The notes: generated from the letters alone by a model not told the origin. Counted from the stretch's first letter, positions 1-10,956 are shown. The stretch is DNA of 25,093 bases from Endothia cerciana (GCA_026119935.1 JALRMH010000105.1:1-25093), one strand, 5' to 3'. Numbers and translations are program-made.

Positions 1-110
1 AATTACTATCTCGGCTGCCTAGAATACATACCCGGCCTAAATAAGAGCCAGCGTTTCTCGGGCTTTTGGGGGCCAAATGTTTTGTATTTTTTGGTTTTTT
101 GTTCCGGTGG

Positions 111-215
111 CCTTTTTTTTTTTTTTTTTTTTTTTTTTCTTCCCTTTTTCTTCTTTTCCTTCTCTCTTTTCCTTTTCCCCTCTCTTTTTCTTTCTTTTTT
201 TTTTTTTTTTTTTTT
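111..215 (+). repeat. 105-nt homopyrimidine tract with T26
   Basis: Every base from 111 to 215 is C or T, including T26 at 113-138 and a further T-rich run near 196-215. The complementary strand is pure purine. Such tracts can adopt intramolecular triplex (H-DNA) and exclude nucleosomes. The Lys/Arg/Glu-rich or Phe-rich frames across it are artefacts of composition. Confidence 0.95.
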
Positions 216-2207
216 GGGAGGCTTTCGACTGTCCCGGCCAAGATGAAATGCGGCATACAGGCACCCAAAAGTTCGTTCAACGGGCGGCATTTCCTTAAGC
301 GGTGGGCTGCGGATTTCGACATCAAATCGCGACAAAAATTTCGGGCGTGCCATTCAGTTCTCACTGGAAAAACCTAGGGAGGCTCGCCTGGGACAGGCAC
401 AAAATCTCGGGAAAGGGATACAATTTTTTTATTTTTTTATTGTTTCCCGTTTGGCTTATTGGCACCTCTCCCAAGAAAGAGTGAGAGGGTGCTGGAGCGG
501 CGTTGTCCTTTCCTCTGCAGGATGACCATAGAGATGCATTCCTCATAGGCATACATGCTTTTGGCTGGCAGAAGATAGACTTCTGAGATGGGAAAAAATG
601 CTACACGAACATACTCCCCCCTACCCCGGGATTCTCTGTGCTGACTTAATCCGTGTTGATATAACCCTGTTGAACCTGATGTGCCATGCGAGTTCCGAAG
701 TCACCCCGCGGCCTAGAGTAACCCTATATATAGATCTCTGAAAAAGAGACGTCCTTGGGCGCCTCATTCGTCCGTTTCCAGGCATCTAAAGATGCCTGTG
801 GAGAGACAATATCCCGCCCTATGTCCTGTGTGCCTCGTATCGCCGATATGGAGGCCTACTAGCCACCACCCACGACCCGCTTAGACTTTCTCTCCGAAGT
901 GGCTAGGATCTAGCTCTTTGTCTGTTTTGTCTTTCTTTCTTGGTGGGGTTTCCCACCCCCTCGAAGACGTGTCACATCTCACAGGGCTGACTACCACGCG
1001 CGTTCCTCCACAGCCCTTTTGCGATGAGAGGCTCAATCCCAGCCAAGTTACACGGCAGCCACCAGCTGCCGTGCAAGCCATGGCGTCCCCCATCACAGGA
1101 CTTCATGCCGACATCAACAAGGAAAAGTTGGAGAAGCAGGCCTGGAGGGTGTGCCTCGATTCGGCGAGGACGAATCCGCAGACCGCAGCCATCCCACCAC
1201 GGGCGGCCACCATCTCCTGTTGAGAACCTGCATCGATCCTCAGGTAGCCCCCCTAGAGCGGACCAGGCCCTCGGCAGCTCGGTTGGAGGAGGTGATGGTG
1301 GTGTTGGTGGGGGGGTGGGGGGTGGACAGCAAGGTCTCGATGCAAGAGATAGACCCTCGTCTCGCATGAACTCTCCACGGCTAACGAGCCTATCTGCCCG
1401 AATAAACCATAAAAACGCCCGCAGAACCCAGTCCCTCTTCCTTCCGGTGCTCCTGCTGCCCACTGTCTGGGGCCGGCAGGCCGTGCACTCGCTCTCGTCG
1501 ACTGGCCAGGGATCACGCTAGACGGGAGCAACCTTCTCATGATCAGGGACCGAGCCTGCAAGGCGAACCCCGGTGTCGTCGGACTTTTGGGGATCTGCGG
1601 GGGCCCAATTGATTGTCATGTCAGTCAGTCATGCCAGCTCCCCTTGTTTACCCTTCTCGGTTTCTCTTAGTCACCTGGGCAGAGGACCGTTCCAAACCCT
1701 CCGGTGGTCTTAGGGGACCTGCAACAGTATGACCCTCTTTTTTTTTTCTTTTTTCTTTCTCCCTCTCTTCTTCCCCTCCCTTTTCCCTCGCCAGTCTGGG
1801 GATCCACTCCCAGTCAGTTGGCGGACAGCTGTTTGACTGCTTTTTGAGCCTGCGACCGGCGGCATTGCAGGAGCTTAGCACATATGACGTTTCCCCGCAG
1901 GAGGAGGGAACTGCATGCATCTGCTGAGGAGGCCCTTTTGACATATGAAAGTGGGCTATGCATCTCTAGCCTATACCGGGGATGCAGTCTCACAGTAGCC
2001 TGGCCGTCCTGCATCAGATCTAGAAGTTCTCGCGCGGCCCTCCCCCCCCTCCCACCATGCGGTAGCTATCACAGACACAGCCATGACAACACAGCCTGTC
2101 CGTGTACATACATGCATGTGAGTTCACGGAGGAGGGCAACCTGGTGGGGACAGGACACGGCCGGATAGCTCGTCACCTGGCAGTCCGCGCAGTGCCCCGA
2201 GTTGTTA

Positions 2208-2273
2208 GTGTGTGTGTGTGTGTGTGTGTGCGTGTGCGTGTGCGCGTGCGCGTGCGCGTGCGTACGTGTGTGT
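2208..2273. repeat. 66-nt alternating purine-pyrimidine tract, (GT)n then GC-rich
   Basis: Purines and pyrimidines alternate without a break from 2208 to 2273, starting as (GT)n and continuing as mixed GTGC/GCGC steps. The alternation ends at a TT dinucleotide at 2273-2274. This is a classic Z-DNA-prone sequence. It is followed by G14 at 2286-2299. Confidence 0.95.
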
Positions 2274-2285
2274 TCATGTGTGTGT

Positions 2286-2299
2286 GGGGGGGGGGGGGG
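2286..2299 (+). repeat. G14 homopolymer
   Basis: Fourteen consecutive G residues lie directly after the alternating GT/GC tract, one of many long G or C runs in the intergenic DNA of this window. Confidence 0.95.
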
Positions 2300-2386
2300 A
2301 ACTCACAGGAATCAAAGCTGCATAATCCCGATGCTCAGATTGGCGAGTCTGCGAGTTCGCAGGGCCCCGTTCTGGGCCTCCGGCGT

Positions 2387-2413
2387 CACACACACACACA
2401 CACACACACACAC
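2387..2413 (+). repeat. (CA)13 dinucleotide microsatellite
   Basis: A perfect CA run of 27 nt lies about 155 nt after the GT run at 2208-2230. The two are inverted copies of the same dinucleotide repeat. A 29-nt homopurine stretch (2450-2478) follows closely. Confidence 0.95.
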
Positions 2414-2821
2414 GCTCACTCCTCTTTTGCCAAGCACGAAGCAGTTCGTGAAAGGGGAAAGGAAAGAAGAAGAAAAAACCTCTGGCCCCGCCTCGGCCGC
2501 CGCCTCCTCGGGGCTCCTGCCGCCCCAATATCTCGAATAGTGACCCTGCCATGGGTGACGGCAGCACTACAGATGCACCATGTACGTATATGCAGCGTGC
2601 GTGGTCAGAGATTTCTCTCAGCAGCCCTCGTAGTGGTCCGGGTCCCGAAATAGGCCACGAGCAGGCCCGGCAGCCATCGTAGCTCTGCATATAGGCATAT
2701 GCGGGTCGCGCTTCCGCGGTCGTGTCATAGGACAGGAGCACATTTTCAGACTTTTCCCTTGCTGCCACGAGGTTCGCGAGGTGGTGGGAATGGCGGTGGT
2801 GGTGGTGGTGGTGCCGTGTCC

Positions 2822-2824
<3 letters not shown>

Positions 2825-2866
<42 letters not shown>
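2825..2866 (+). repeat. (CAG)14 trinucleotide repeat
   Basis: Fourteen perfect CAG units follow a short GGT-rich repeat (about 2794-2812). In one + frame the repeat reads as poly-Gln, on the minus strand as poly-Ala or poly-Cys. None of these frames shows a recognisable domain, so I treat it as a microsatellite and not a coding repeat. Confidence 0.95.
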
Positions 2867-2867
<1 letters not shown>

Positions 2868-4102
2868 GCAGGTCATCGTCACAAATAAGCGTTGTGCGTG
2901 TGGGGACCGGACCCCGCGATGTTGAGGTGGTGGTCATCACCGCGCGAGTGCGAGGATATGTACCGGGGTACTGCTGTGGTACTACGGTACTTGCTATGCG
3001 TATACCATGTTTGTTGTGATAGTATGGATATCATGCTCGAAGAGCATACCCCATCTGTCCTTTGACGCGATATCCCCTCGGTGCCAATCTTGCCCGTGGG
3101 CTCGATAACACCACCCTTGTGGCCTAACTCCTCGTGCGTCGTGTCCTGTTCCCAGCAGCTGGCCTCCTGTCGATACGTCTTCGCATGGCCGACTACTTTT
3201 CGTGCGAACCCGCAAGGTCGTCGCAACGAGCGCTTACGCTGATAATTGGCGAGGCTGGGGGATCGTTGCGAGATCTGGGCGATCTCGAGATTGCGCGTGG
3301 GCATGGGGGGGGGGTCTTGATTGATCAACCGCGCCATTCCCGGGGAACGCTGGGGAGGGGGGGGGGGGTGAGTTGGGAGGGGAAGAGCTGAGAGAGGTCC
3401 CCTGGACGATCTGCCGTAGCCTGATCTGCAAGGACAAATGTTTCTCTCGGAGATGTTCTCGCGGGCGAACTGATGGGATATCCACACGAAAGAGGCAGAG
3501 GCACAAGGCCCAGCACTCTCTATCTCCCCCCTCCCCCCCCTCATGGCGCACGATCTGGCGTGATCAGCAAGGACAAGTACCACAACAAGCACGAGGGAGC
3601 TTTCGTCAGAGTTTTGAGGAGCCCACCCTTCTCCGCGATGTCGTGCTGTTGTACCCGCCGGGATATCTCCGTACGTCGAGGTTCAGGTCTAGCCTCGACT
3701 GATCGATCGGCGTACCCCCCCCTCTCCCTCTCGACCCTCACATCCCCACACTCGATCACACACTGGGTGACCTATGCATGATTAGTCCTCCCGCGCTTAA
3801 CCTGATTGTCAAGGACCCGCGTCGACTCGAAGTACAGCCTTGGGCCGTATGTAGACGGTGGTGCCGTGTGGTGCATGCGACTGCGCCCGCCAGTCGACCC
3901 GGACTTGCCTTGTTGGAGGACAAGAAGTTATGTATCACATCCTGGTGAGGAGGCTATCGTCGATTCTCAAGCCTGCGGGCGCTACTAGCAGGCTATTATG
4001 TAGGTAGGTGGCTGGGTCTACAGCACGAGCCTGCTTCCACCAGGATTGTCCGCCTAAGATCTGACACGGAGGGGCCTACTAGTTACCTTGCCCCCGTAAT
4101 TG

Positions 4103-4147
4103 TCATCATCATCAGCGGCGGCAGCAGCAGCAGCAGCATCATCATCT
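4103..4147 (+). repeat. CAT/CAG mixed trinucleotide repeat
   Basis: A block of TCA/CAT triplets, GGC triplets, about five CAG triplets and more CAT triplets forms a compound trinucleotide microsatellite. Minus-strand frames read it as Asp/Ala runs, but no surrounding protein is recognisable. Confidence 0.85.
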
Positions 4148-5871
4148 CCATCTTTTTTCCCCCTTCTTCCGGTCCTGCTGACATGCGCCGGGGGTGACCG
4201 GAAGGATTTGACTGTCTCGGGTGACCACATGAACTGGAAGTCACGCAGTGCCTGTTCCACCAGTCAAGACACGGCGGGGTCGTGTTTCCTTGGAAGGGGG
4301 GGGGGGGCACCGGTTCGCAGCCTCGTGCAGTGCCCTCGTGCCCACCGTCAAGCGACCTAGGAAGGGCCAATACTAAGGGCCTTGTCGTCGTTCTTCCCTC
4401 TCGCGAGAAGTGGTAATCAGACCTCTCTGGCCGGATTTTCCATCCAACCCCTCCCTCCAACCCCCAACGATGGAGTACCCGTGCCGAGCGCGAGAGATAG
4501 GCGCCGTGCCCGGCGATCTCACGCTCGCCAGGAACACCCTGTACTCCCCGGACGAAAAGACTACTCACCATAGTACTATGCTAAGATCCCAATGCCACCC
4601 TTTGGTGCTTACTCTGGGGTAGCCCCCTGGCCTCCCATCCGAGTCCTCCGTCTAACCGAGTCATGTCGGGGTCGCAGCGGCGGATTCGAACAACAGTGAT
4701 GATGTGATGAATGATAATCCGGCGACAGAGGTCCATGGTCCGGCAAGAGGACTGCCCCGCCGCAGAACAGCACGCCTGCTTCTTGCTTATGCCTATGCTG
4801 ATGCTGCTGCTGCTAGAGCTTCCAAGGCCTGTCCCGGAATGCTGCACGTCCCCAAATAAAACAGGCCTGATGGTCGGCGGACGAAGGGGCCAGACCTTTG
4901 CACACGGTTCCAGCGGGATGGATATCTCCGGGGCGTCCTGGCCGCGCTACCACTGCCTTGTACCCTACCTGCGAGCGCAGCCAGGAAGCTGGCCGTGAGG
5001 GAGCAAGCGAGGTCCCACTCCACGATCCGGTGCGCAGCGATCGCCCGCGGGCCCCATCAGGTCTTGCGGGTTCGGCTCCATCTGCGCCGCTCCAGCGCGA
5101 GGATCTGCAGAGATCGGGCGCCGTCCCTCGCACCGTGTCATCCCAGCTGGCAGGTTGGTTGGTTGGGGAGGGGGGGTGTGCCATGGCAAAAGCCCTCGGT
5201 GCCTGGGCCCTGTTCTTGCGACGCCACGGTCAGTGCGCCGTCGAGAGCGGATCTGGTGGTGATCCACAAACAGGGTCCGATGGGGACGGGGGGTTCCATG
5301 GAGAAATGCGGGTCGCCCGACGAGAATCGTCAGTTCAACAAAACAAGATCCAAGATCGGGGGGAGCGCATAACCCCATCGTTGCAAACCCCGCGCGCCGT
5401 TGCGGCGAGCAGGTTCGCGAGGTGGGCTGGATGCCATTGCTGTCGGCTGATGCTATCCATCCACCCATCCATCCCCACCGGTCTCGTGAGAAGAATGTCG
5501 CGGTTGCGACGGGAGCTCCTTGTCCACGGGCGGGCGGCGCGTGTTGTTCAGCCCGCCGCGTGGGCTTCTCTGGATCAGGAACGGAGCACCTCCCGTTCGC
5601 CCGCGGGCAGGCTGTCCGAGGCAGCGTGATACATGGTCGGGGAGCGCTCCGCAGCAACGGGGCCGTGATTCTGGGCCGTGTTTCCTGGTTGTCCTTCTCG
5701 GTTCCAGGCAGATCCGACCACGGCCGCGGCGGACCCGGGGCGACATGATGGAGAAAATCCCCGACTTGTCCCGTCCATCCCTCAAGGTCGTTTCCGTCCA
5801 GCCGGCCCGGAAAGCCTTCTTAGCCAAGCCCAGCAGGATCGTCAGAGCTGATCACTTCGATATCTGATCGC

Positions 5872-5895
5872 GCCTCGACCACAGCCTCGACCACA
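5872..5895 (+). repeat. Tandem 12-bp direct duplication
   Basis: The 12-mer GCCTCGACCACA occurs twice head to tail without mismatch. It is a short local duplication in a region without a supported gene. Confidence 0.9.
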
Positions 5896-7185
5896 GCCCT
5901 CACCTAAGGGTAGAGGCAGACAACTTGAGGAGGTCAGCAACGGAAGCACTGAAACATCGACGATACCACTCGCTCGTCCGTACGAGCCTCCGGCGAGCAC
6001 ACGTCGTAGCGCTGCCAAGGTTTCCTGTTTCAACGTGGCGCCCCCATGCAGACTGTAAGCAGTGTAGCCGCAGTCGATCGTGGGGGCAGATGGTAATCGG
6101 TATGCAGTGGAACGCTTGTATATGGCCTCCTGCCGGTGCTGGTGGCTGAAACCCTACGATATCACCTCAGAATTTGCCGGGCGCACATCGAGATCTAGAT
6201 CCTATTCTTGCAGCCGTTGGGAGGAAGAGGACCCGGCCCAGGGCTCTCTGTCCACACCCGATCTCGCCTCGTCCTTCGCGATCTCACCGTCAACTCTACA
6301 GGGGCTCCAGACTGATACTTTGTACAGATGCGCGAAACGTCAGATATCTAGCTCTAGAACCCCTCTGGACCACCGGCGCGCAAGAACAGTCTTGCCAAGT
6401 ATCTCTACTGAAGGCGTATGACCGGTCTTCTTCTTCTTCTTTCAGCATGTGTTGTAAGAAGCGATCCCCCCTGCCGCTGGGTTCCTACCTCAGGCACACT
6501 GCAATATCGACAGGTGTACCAACTGCCCATAGAACCGTACTCACTAAAGAGGTACCCATACCTCTTCCCGTACACGAGCAGTACAGTACCCAAGAACCAC
6601 CCTGCGTCTCTACCACCCACGGCAGGAGTGTGCTGATACAGGGGAGCGTCGATGCAGGGAAGTGCTTTGACGTCAACATGCACACCTCATACGACAGCTC
6701 TCAGGCTTGTGTGGGTTTCATAACAAGACTGGTGGTACGGCCTGCATGACCGGGACCTTGACCCGGTCCCGCAGTAGTACCAACATCTTGACGACTGAGT
6801 TATATATCTCCGGGTCCACCATGATGAGGAGGCATTATTGACCCACCTGGACGGCCTCTGGAAGTGTACCATCCAAAGGGTCCTGTATGATGACATATTA
6901 TGTACTGCTACCAGGTGTCCTGGACCCGCTCAGCCCTGGGGCCGTGGAGGGACAGGACATCATGCTGTTAGTAAGACCGCGGACTCGACGGCACCTACAA
7001 GCGGCGTTGGCGTCGGCCGCGTCTCGCTCGTCAGGTGGATCGCAAGCACGTCGGGTCTTGGGGCTTCTGACTTGGCTTTCCCCATACACCCTTGGTACGC
7101 CTAAATCCTCTGGGGTGGACTAAGTATAACAACTGTCCATCCATGGTGGTGTGAAGCACACAAGCCCGATCCAGCCGAAGGGGGG

Positions 7186-7206
7186 GTGTGTGTGTGTGTG
7201 TGTGTG
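7186..7206 (+). repeat. (GT)10 microsatellite preceded by G6
   Basis: A perfect GT dinucleotide run follows a short poly-G stretch. It is another simple repeat in the gene-poor part of the window. Confidence 0.9.
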
Positions 7207-8469
7207 CCGTTGGCGAATCATCTTACACCCTTTCTCTGATTCTCATTCGTTATGAGCCTCCCCCCTCTTCGTCTGCATGTGATGCCTCACCTCGTACTGG
7301 CGGCCGCAGGTAAGACACTCTATCTCTCACGAACCACCGATCCAGAGACGCAGCATTGTGTGGAATCCTACTCGAAGGACAAGGCCCCTCTTTGTGGCCA
7401 GCCCTCTGAGGGTCTTCGATCAGTAAGTAAGTAGTACGCGTGTCCGTGCCTGCTACCTTTGGAAAAGTACGGTCCCATACAGCTGAAACGGTTGAGATAC
7501 TGAGCAGGTCTGCAGGGGCGATCGCAATCTCTTGTGAGAGCTCACCTCGGGCGAAGCACACTTCTCGATCCCCATGTCGACGACTTCACCCTTGGCAGAC
7601 CGTCCTCATGACTTTACATGATGTCCGAGTCCTCCCACAATTCTTCTTCCTTTCGAGGACAGACTGTGCCCCCCCCCCCTCCTTACAATCTTGAAAGGAC
7701 TCCCTGCGGTGGAGTATCCAAATCGTAAAGGGCGCCACGCGACCTGAGTCAAGAGCATGGAGATATGGACGTCTGTACGCACGCATGCGAACACACCCGA
7801 CGCTCTGCACGCCTAGATAACTGTGAAGAATATTAGTAAGGTGTCTACATGGGTGCCTAGAACCGCATGCCGGGCCTCCCCCCCCCCCCTTTTCCTAATA
7901 TGGTGAGTCAATCATTGATGACGATGACACGAGATCGTGCAGCGAGGGAAGGAGGGCGGCGTTGAGTTGAGAAAAAGACAGTGCTACTCCACGCACCACA
8001 ATTTGAGGAATGTCTGAGCCAAGGAGCGAGGATGGGTCACATCTAGTGCAAGGTGGCTCATGTGAAGATATGCATCGTTGACTGAACGAGTCTCGGGGCA
8101 TGAAAGGAGGTTCAAGTGCTTGGACATGCGGCACTCGAGATACATGACAACAAGTTGACGGTGGCACCAGCAGATTCTAGGAAGTCAACATGTGTAGTGA
8201 CTCCCCTCTCTCTTCTCAAAAGTCAAAAACAAATGGGTATCAAATCCCTGGTTTTGTAAGCCCCCCCACCCCCCTTCTACATCGCCTGACTGGCTTAACA
8301 CCTCTCGTGTCTAACTCCTATCCTCGCCGGAAATTTTCAGGTTCGTTGTGGAGCAATCCTATCTCCTGCCAGGATCCAGATGATGCTATACAGCCGTGCC
8401 AAAGCATTTCGCAGGCATGGGCTGCGCTGTTGATGAATGTGGAAGCGGTCTGACGTTTCGTGCTGGAGC

Positions 8470-9303
8470 TCATGACCACAAGGGCTCCTTGGCCTCCAAC
8501 GGCGTTGTTTCCTCATTGACCAGTGTATCGTCCCGTCGCGCGATCAGCTCCCTCATGAAAGACAAGATCTGCAGCGCCGCTTCGTGAGGCAGGATGCTTG
8601 TGTTGTTGATTGTGAGGCCCTCGTGTTGCTTATACACGAAGAGCTTGCCTCCCTCAGACCTGACCGTGCGCGCCTCATTAGGGCTCCGGACTATATGGAA
8701 AGGAGTGTCAGCAAGTACTTTACAGACTCTAGGCTGATTCACACTCCGGAGCATAAATGATAAAACTCATGACAGTACTGGACTCTGATGTTTTCTCGCA
8801 TGGATGATGGGGGATTCCACAGCGCCAATGCCAGAGCTGAGCCCAAACACCTTGGTGAGTATTTCGACGACGAGAAAGCAGATTAGAAACCTACTCTTGT
8901 CCTTGAGGCTGACCCTCCTCTCCGAGTTCGTTATCCTGCGTATGTTCTCGTCCAGGTGACAGTCAAGGTAGACGGGTATCAACAGGCGGTTGCATCTGTT
9001 GGCGACAACTTCAAAGTCCTGAGCTAAGGCCCTGCCCTCTAGGGTGTTTGACAAACAGTCGGTACAGATGACGACCTTCTTCAGGGTAGCTGGGTGCTCG
9101 ACCTGGTCCGCGAAGCATGCATCCCGTTGTTTCTTTTGCGCCGCCACATCATCGTCTGGAATCGGCACAAAGGTCTCGCTCTGTGACTTGCTCCAATCAA
9201 CTAGGCTCGCCTTGTCGTCGCCGATAAGGAGCTTGAGGGTCTCGGCCACGGAATCCTTGCCCACGCCAGGCCAACCGTTCAATAGAATGATAGGTGCAGT
9301 CAT
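8470..9303 (-). CDS. P-loop NTPase (AAA/kinase-like), 2 exons, 234 aa, unassigned substrate
   Basis: Proposed CDS is complement(join(8470..8765, 8895..9303)). The protein opens with a beta strand and a Walker A motif, GWPGVGKD at residues 10-17. A Walker B-like strand follows (VVICTD, 77-82), then an Arg-rich lid-like segment (RRITNSERR, 122-130) and a C-terminal helix containing HEAALQIL. This order matches small fungal and bacterial P-loop proteins annotated as AAA or chloramphenicol-phosphotransferase-like nucleotide/small-molecule kinases; the substrate is unknown. The start is the first ATG before Walker A and has A at -3. The splice joins KDK to ILSFMLRSV, restoring the family-like lid-to-helix continuity. 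It uses donor GTAGGT and acceptor ATGAG, the only AG after an in-frame TGA that keeps exon 2 open. It shares no operon-like relation with its neighbours. The domain call is firm. Catalytic activity and the exact intron are inferred. Confidence 0.75.
8766..8894 (-). other. Intron of the P-loop NTPase gene (129 nt)
   Basis: The donor is GTAGGT after KDKA-phase 1 and the acceptor is ATGAG. Unspliced, the first exon frame runs on for a further stretch of non-conserved residues before a stop, and the second exon frame is blocked by a TGA just upstream of the acceptor. The donor differs from the usual GTAAGT and the acceptor lacks a pyrimidine before AG, so the boundaries are less certain than for the other introns. 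Confidence 0.6.
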
Positions 9304-10956
9304 GATCTCTGTCTTTGCCTAGACCAAGAAATCGGATGGAAAAGTGATTGGCTGACCTCACGATACGCCCTGCCGAGGGAAATGAAAACCTGTTTCCGCC
9401 TCTACCTGAGAGGGACCTGTCGAAGTCCGGCGTGGAGGAGGAACGAAGGAATGGCCTCCGTCCGTGACCGTATAGATTGGATTTTGGGACGATCGGTACC
9501 CTTCTTTGGATGTGATACGCGGGCAAGCTACCCCCCCTTCTTCGGTCGGCCCTCTCTTGCAGTCGCCGAGGAATAGGTATCTTCCCTAGGGAAGCGGATA
9601 GAGGATGTATGTTGGTGGTAAGGAGTGTGAAGGGCCGAAGTCGCGCTGCCGTGCTGCCCGTCTTTGCGGTCTTCCTTCAGATGGTTGCTTATCCTAAGAG
9701 AGGTAAGTTGTCGCGGAGGCACTTGCACTAGCATATCGCAACTAGGAGGTGTTGGTCATAGAGACAAGCTTGTCAGGCCTCGAGAGAAAAGAAGTCAGAG
9801 ACTGTCGTGGAGGTCAGTGCAGATCATGACCGTTTCGAGAGATCGAATGGGTGCAAGTTCAGGAGGCCCACGCAAGAGACTGATGGCAATCGGTGGGTCT
9901 TTTATTGTTTACGGGGGGCATATTGACTCACTGATATGTTGAGGTCGTGCAGAAGGGGGAGAAGTTGCTGCCCAAAGTGGAGCGGGAGGTACTGGAACAG
10001 AATAGGGTTGCTTGTTGGGACGAGTGCGGAAGTCTGTCTACTCGATGCTGGTGGCTTGTGTGCTTGTCTGGGAGCCCGGTGGGCTCCGGCACCGTGGCTT
10101 GAAGCTTGGGCGAGGAGTGTTGCCTTGCTGGTTCTAGACCGGTGAGGATGCACAGACGCCCTGGACGTGCGAGCGTAGAGTACAGTACCAGTGACTGTAG
10201 GTGCACCAGCCAGTGGGAGAATATTCCGCTGGTCGCGGCCGCAGGCATCTGCAGCACTCAAAGGCTGAACTAGGCCGAATATCATCGTAGGCTGCCGCCT
10301 GCTCTGTGCTGTTCTCATGACCTCGGCCATTCCTTGCATTAGTTGCGACGTGCATTGGCCTGTTGGTGGGGCCTGCGTGTGTTTAGAATTCAGACATTGC
10401 AGGAGATGGAAATGAATGTCTTTGACGTGTGGGCAGTTCCGAGCGTCCACCATGTTCGAAACATTGTTGACGGCGTTTGTTCCCTTTGGGAGGTAGTGGA
10501 GGTCTTGTTTGATGGAGCTGCAGCACAGGGTCCGGAAGGGCAAAACATGATGGCGAGAAAGAAAGAAAGAAAAACCAAAACCACCAGGAGATGAGCAGAT
10601 TGCCAGATGCTAGATGCCAGATGCTGGCAGACGCGTCAAGCTCCACCTGGGGAGCTGCTCTTTCACGCAGACACCGACCACCCGAGACGCAGGACATTTG
10701 ATCTCATCATTTTGTAGTTTATCTGACACAGGAAAAAAAAATAAAATTTCATGCCGTGTTTCTCCTTGCAGTCGTTCGTTTATCATGACCACGTGCTGGA
10801 TGACTGACTCCACATCTCAACGCTCATAATAGGTACCCGGATACACTTTGAGAAGAATGACCGTGCCAACAAAACAACAACAACAACGCACGGCGACGGC
10901 AGCTCTTGTGCTTCTGCGCAAGGAGTGCCCCAACCAACCGGCCAACGAGATCCGTC
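9304..10956. other. Intergenic stretch, no secure gene
   Basis: The stretch holds the upstream region of the P-loop NTPase gene and the downstream region of the BTB-like gene. The longest frame is 213 codons on the minus strand (9902-10543). It has no recognised domain, and an overlapping + strand frame also looks protein-like. A perfect 14-bp palindrome (9581-9594), a GAAA-type repeat near 10556-10574 and an imperfect duplication of TGCCAGATGCT (10601-10611 and 10615-10625) are present. All are short enough to be chance. Confidence 0.5.

Larger units (their letters stand above)
1..8469. other. Long stretch without a supportable gene
   Basis: I read both strands and found no ORF with a recognisable domain, signature or convincing exon chain. 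The longest open frames (about 160-240 codons, near 972-1521, 2274-2882 and 4898-5657) overlap on opposite strands, are driven by simple repeats or high GC, and have biased Arg/Pro/Ser/Gly composition typical of non-coding frames. The stretch is unusually rich in microsatellites and homopolymers, listed separately. Small multi-exon genes, non-coding RNAs or decayed elements could be missed by eye. Confidence 0.6.

Noticed and set aside
779..798. Inverted repeat CAGGCATCT-AA-AGATGCCTG downstream of a TATATATAG motif
   Set aside because: The size is compatible with chance, and no gene start follows that could give it a promoter role.
1051..1073. Perfect 9-bp hairpin CACGGCAGC/GCTGCCGTG
   Set aside because: One such inverted repeat is expected by chance in 25 kb, and no T-run or gene end is nearby.
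2274..2882. 202-codon minus-strand frame with poly-Ala, poly-His and Cys-Val repeats
   Set aside because: Its repeats are direct readings of the CAG, GGT and CA microsatellites, and the rest has no recognisable domain.
4660..4700. GTTCGAATC B-box-like match on the minus strand
   Set aside because: The flanks do not form a T-stem and no A box lies upstream.
4898..5657. Overlapping 243-codon (+) and 230-codon (-) frames
   Set aside because: Both strands are open over the same GC-rich interval, the composition is Arg/Pro/Ser/Gly-biased, and neither shows a known motif.
9581..9594. Perfect 14-bp palindrome CTTCCCTAGGGAAG
   Set aside because: About one palindrome of this length is expected by chance in the window, and nothing ties it to a regulator.
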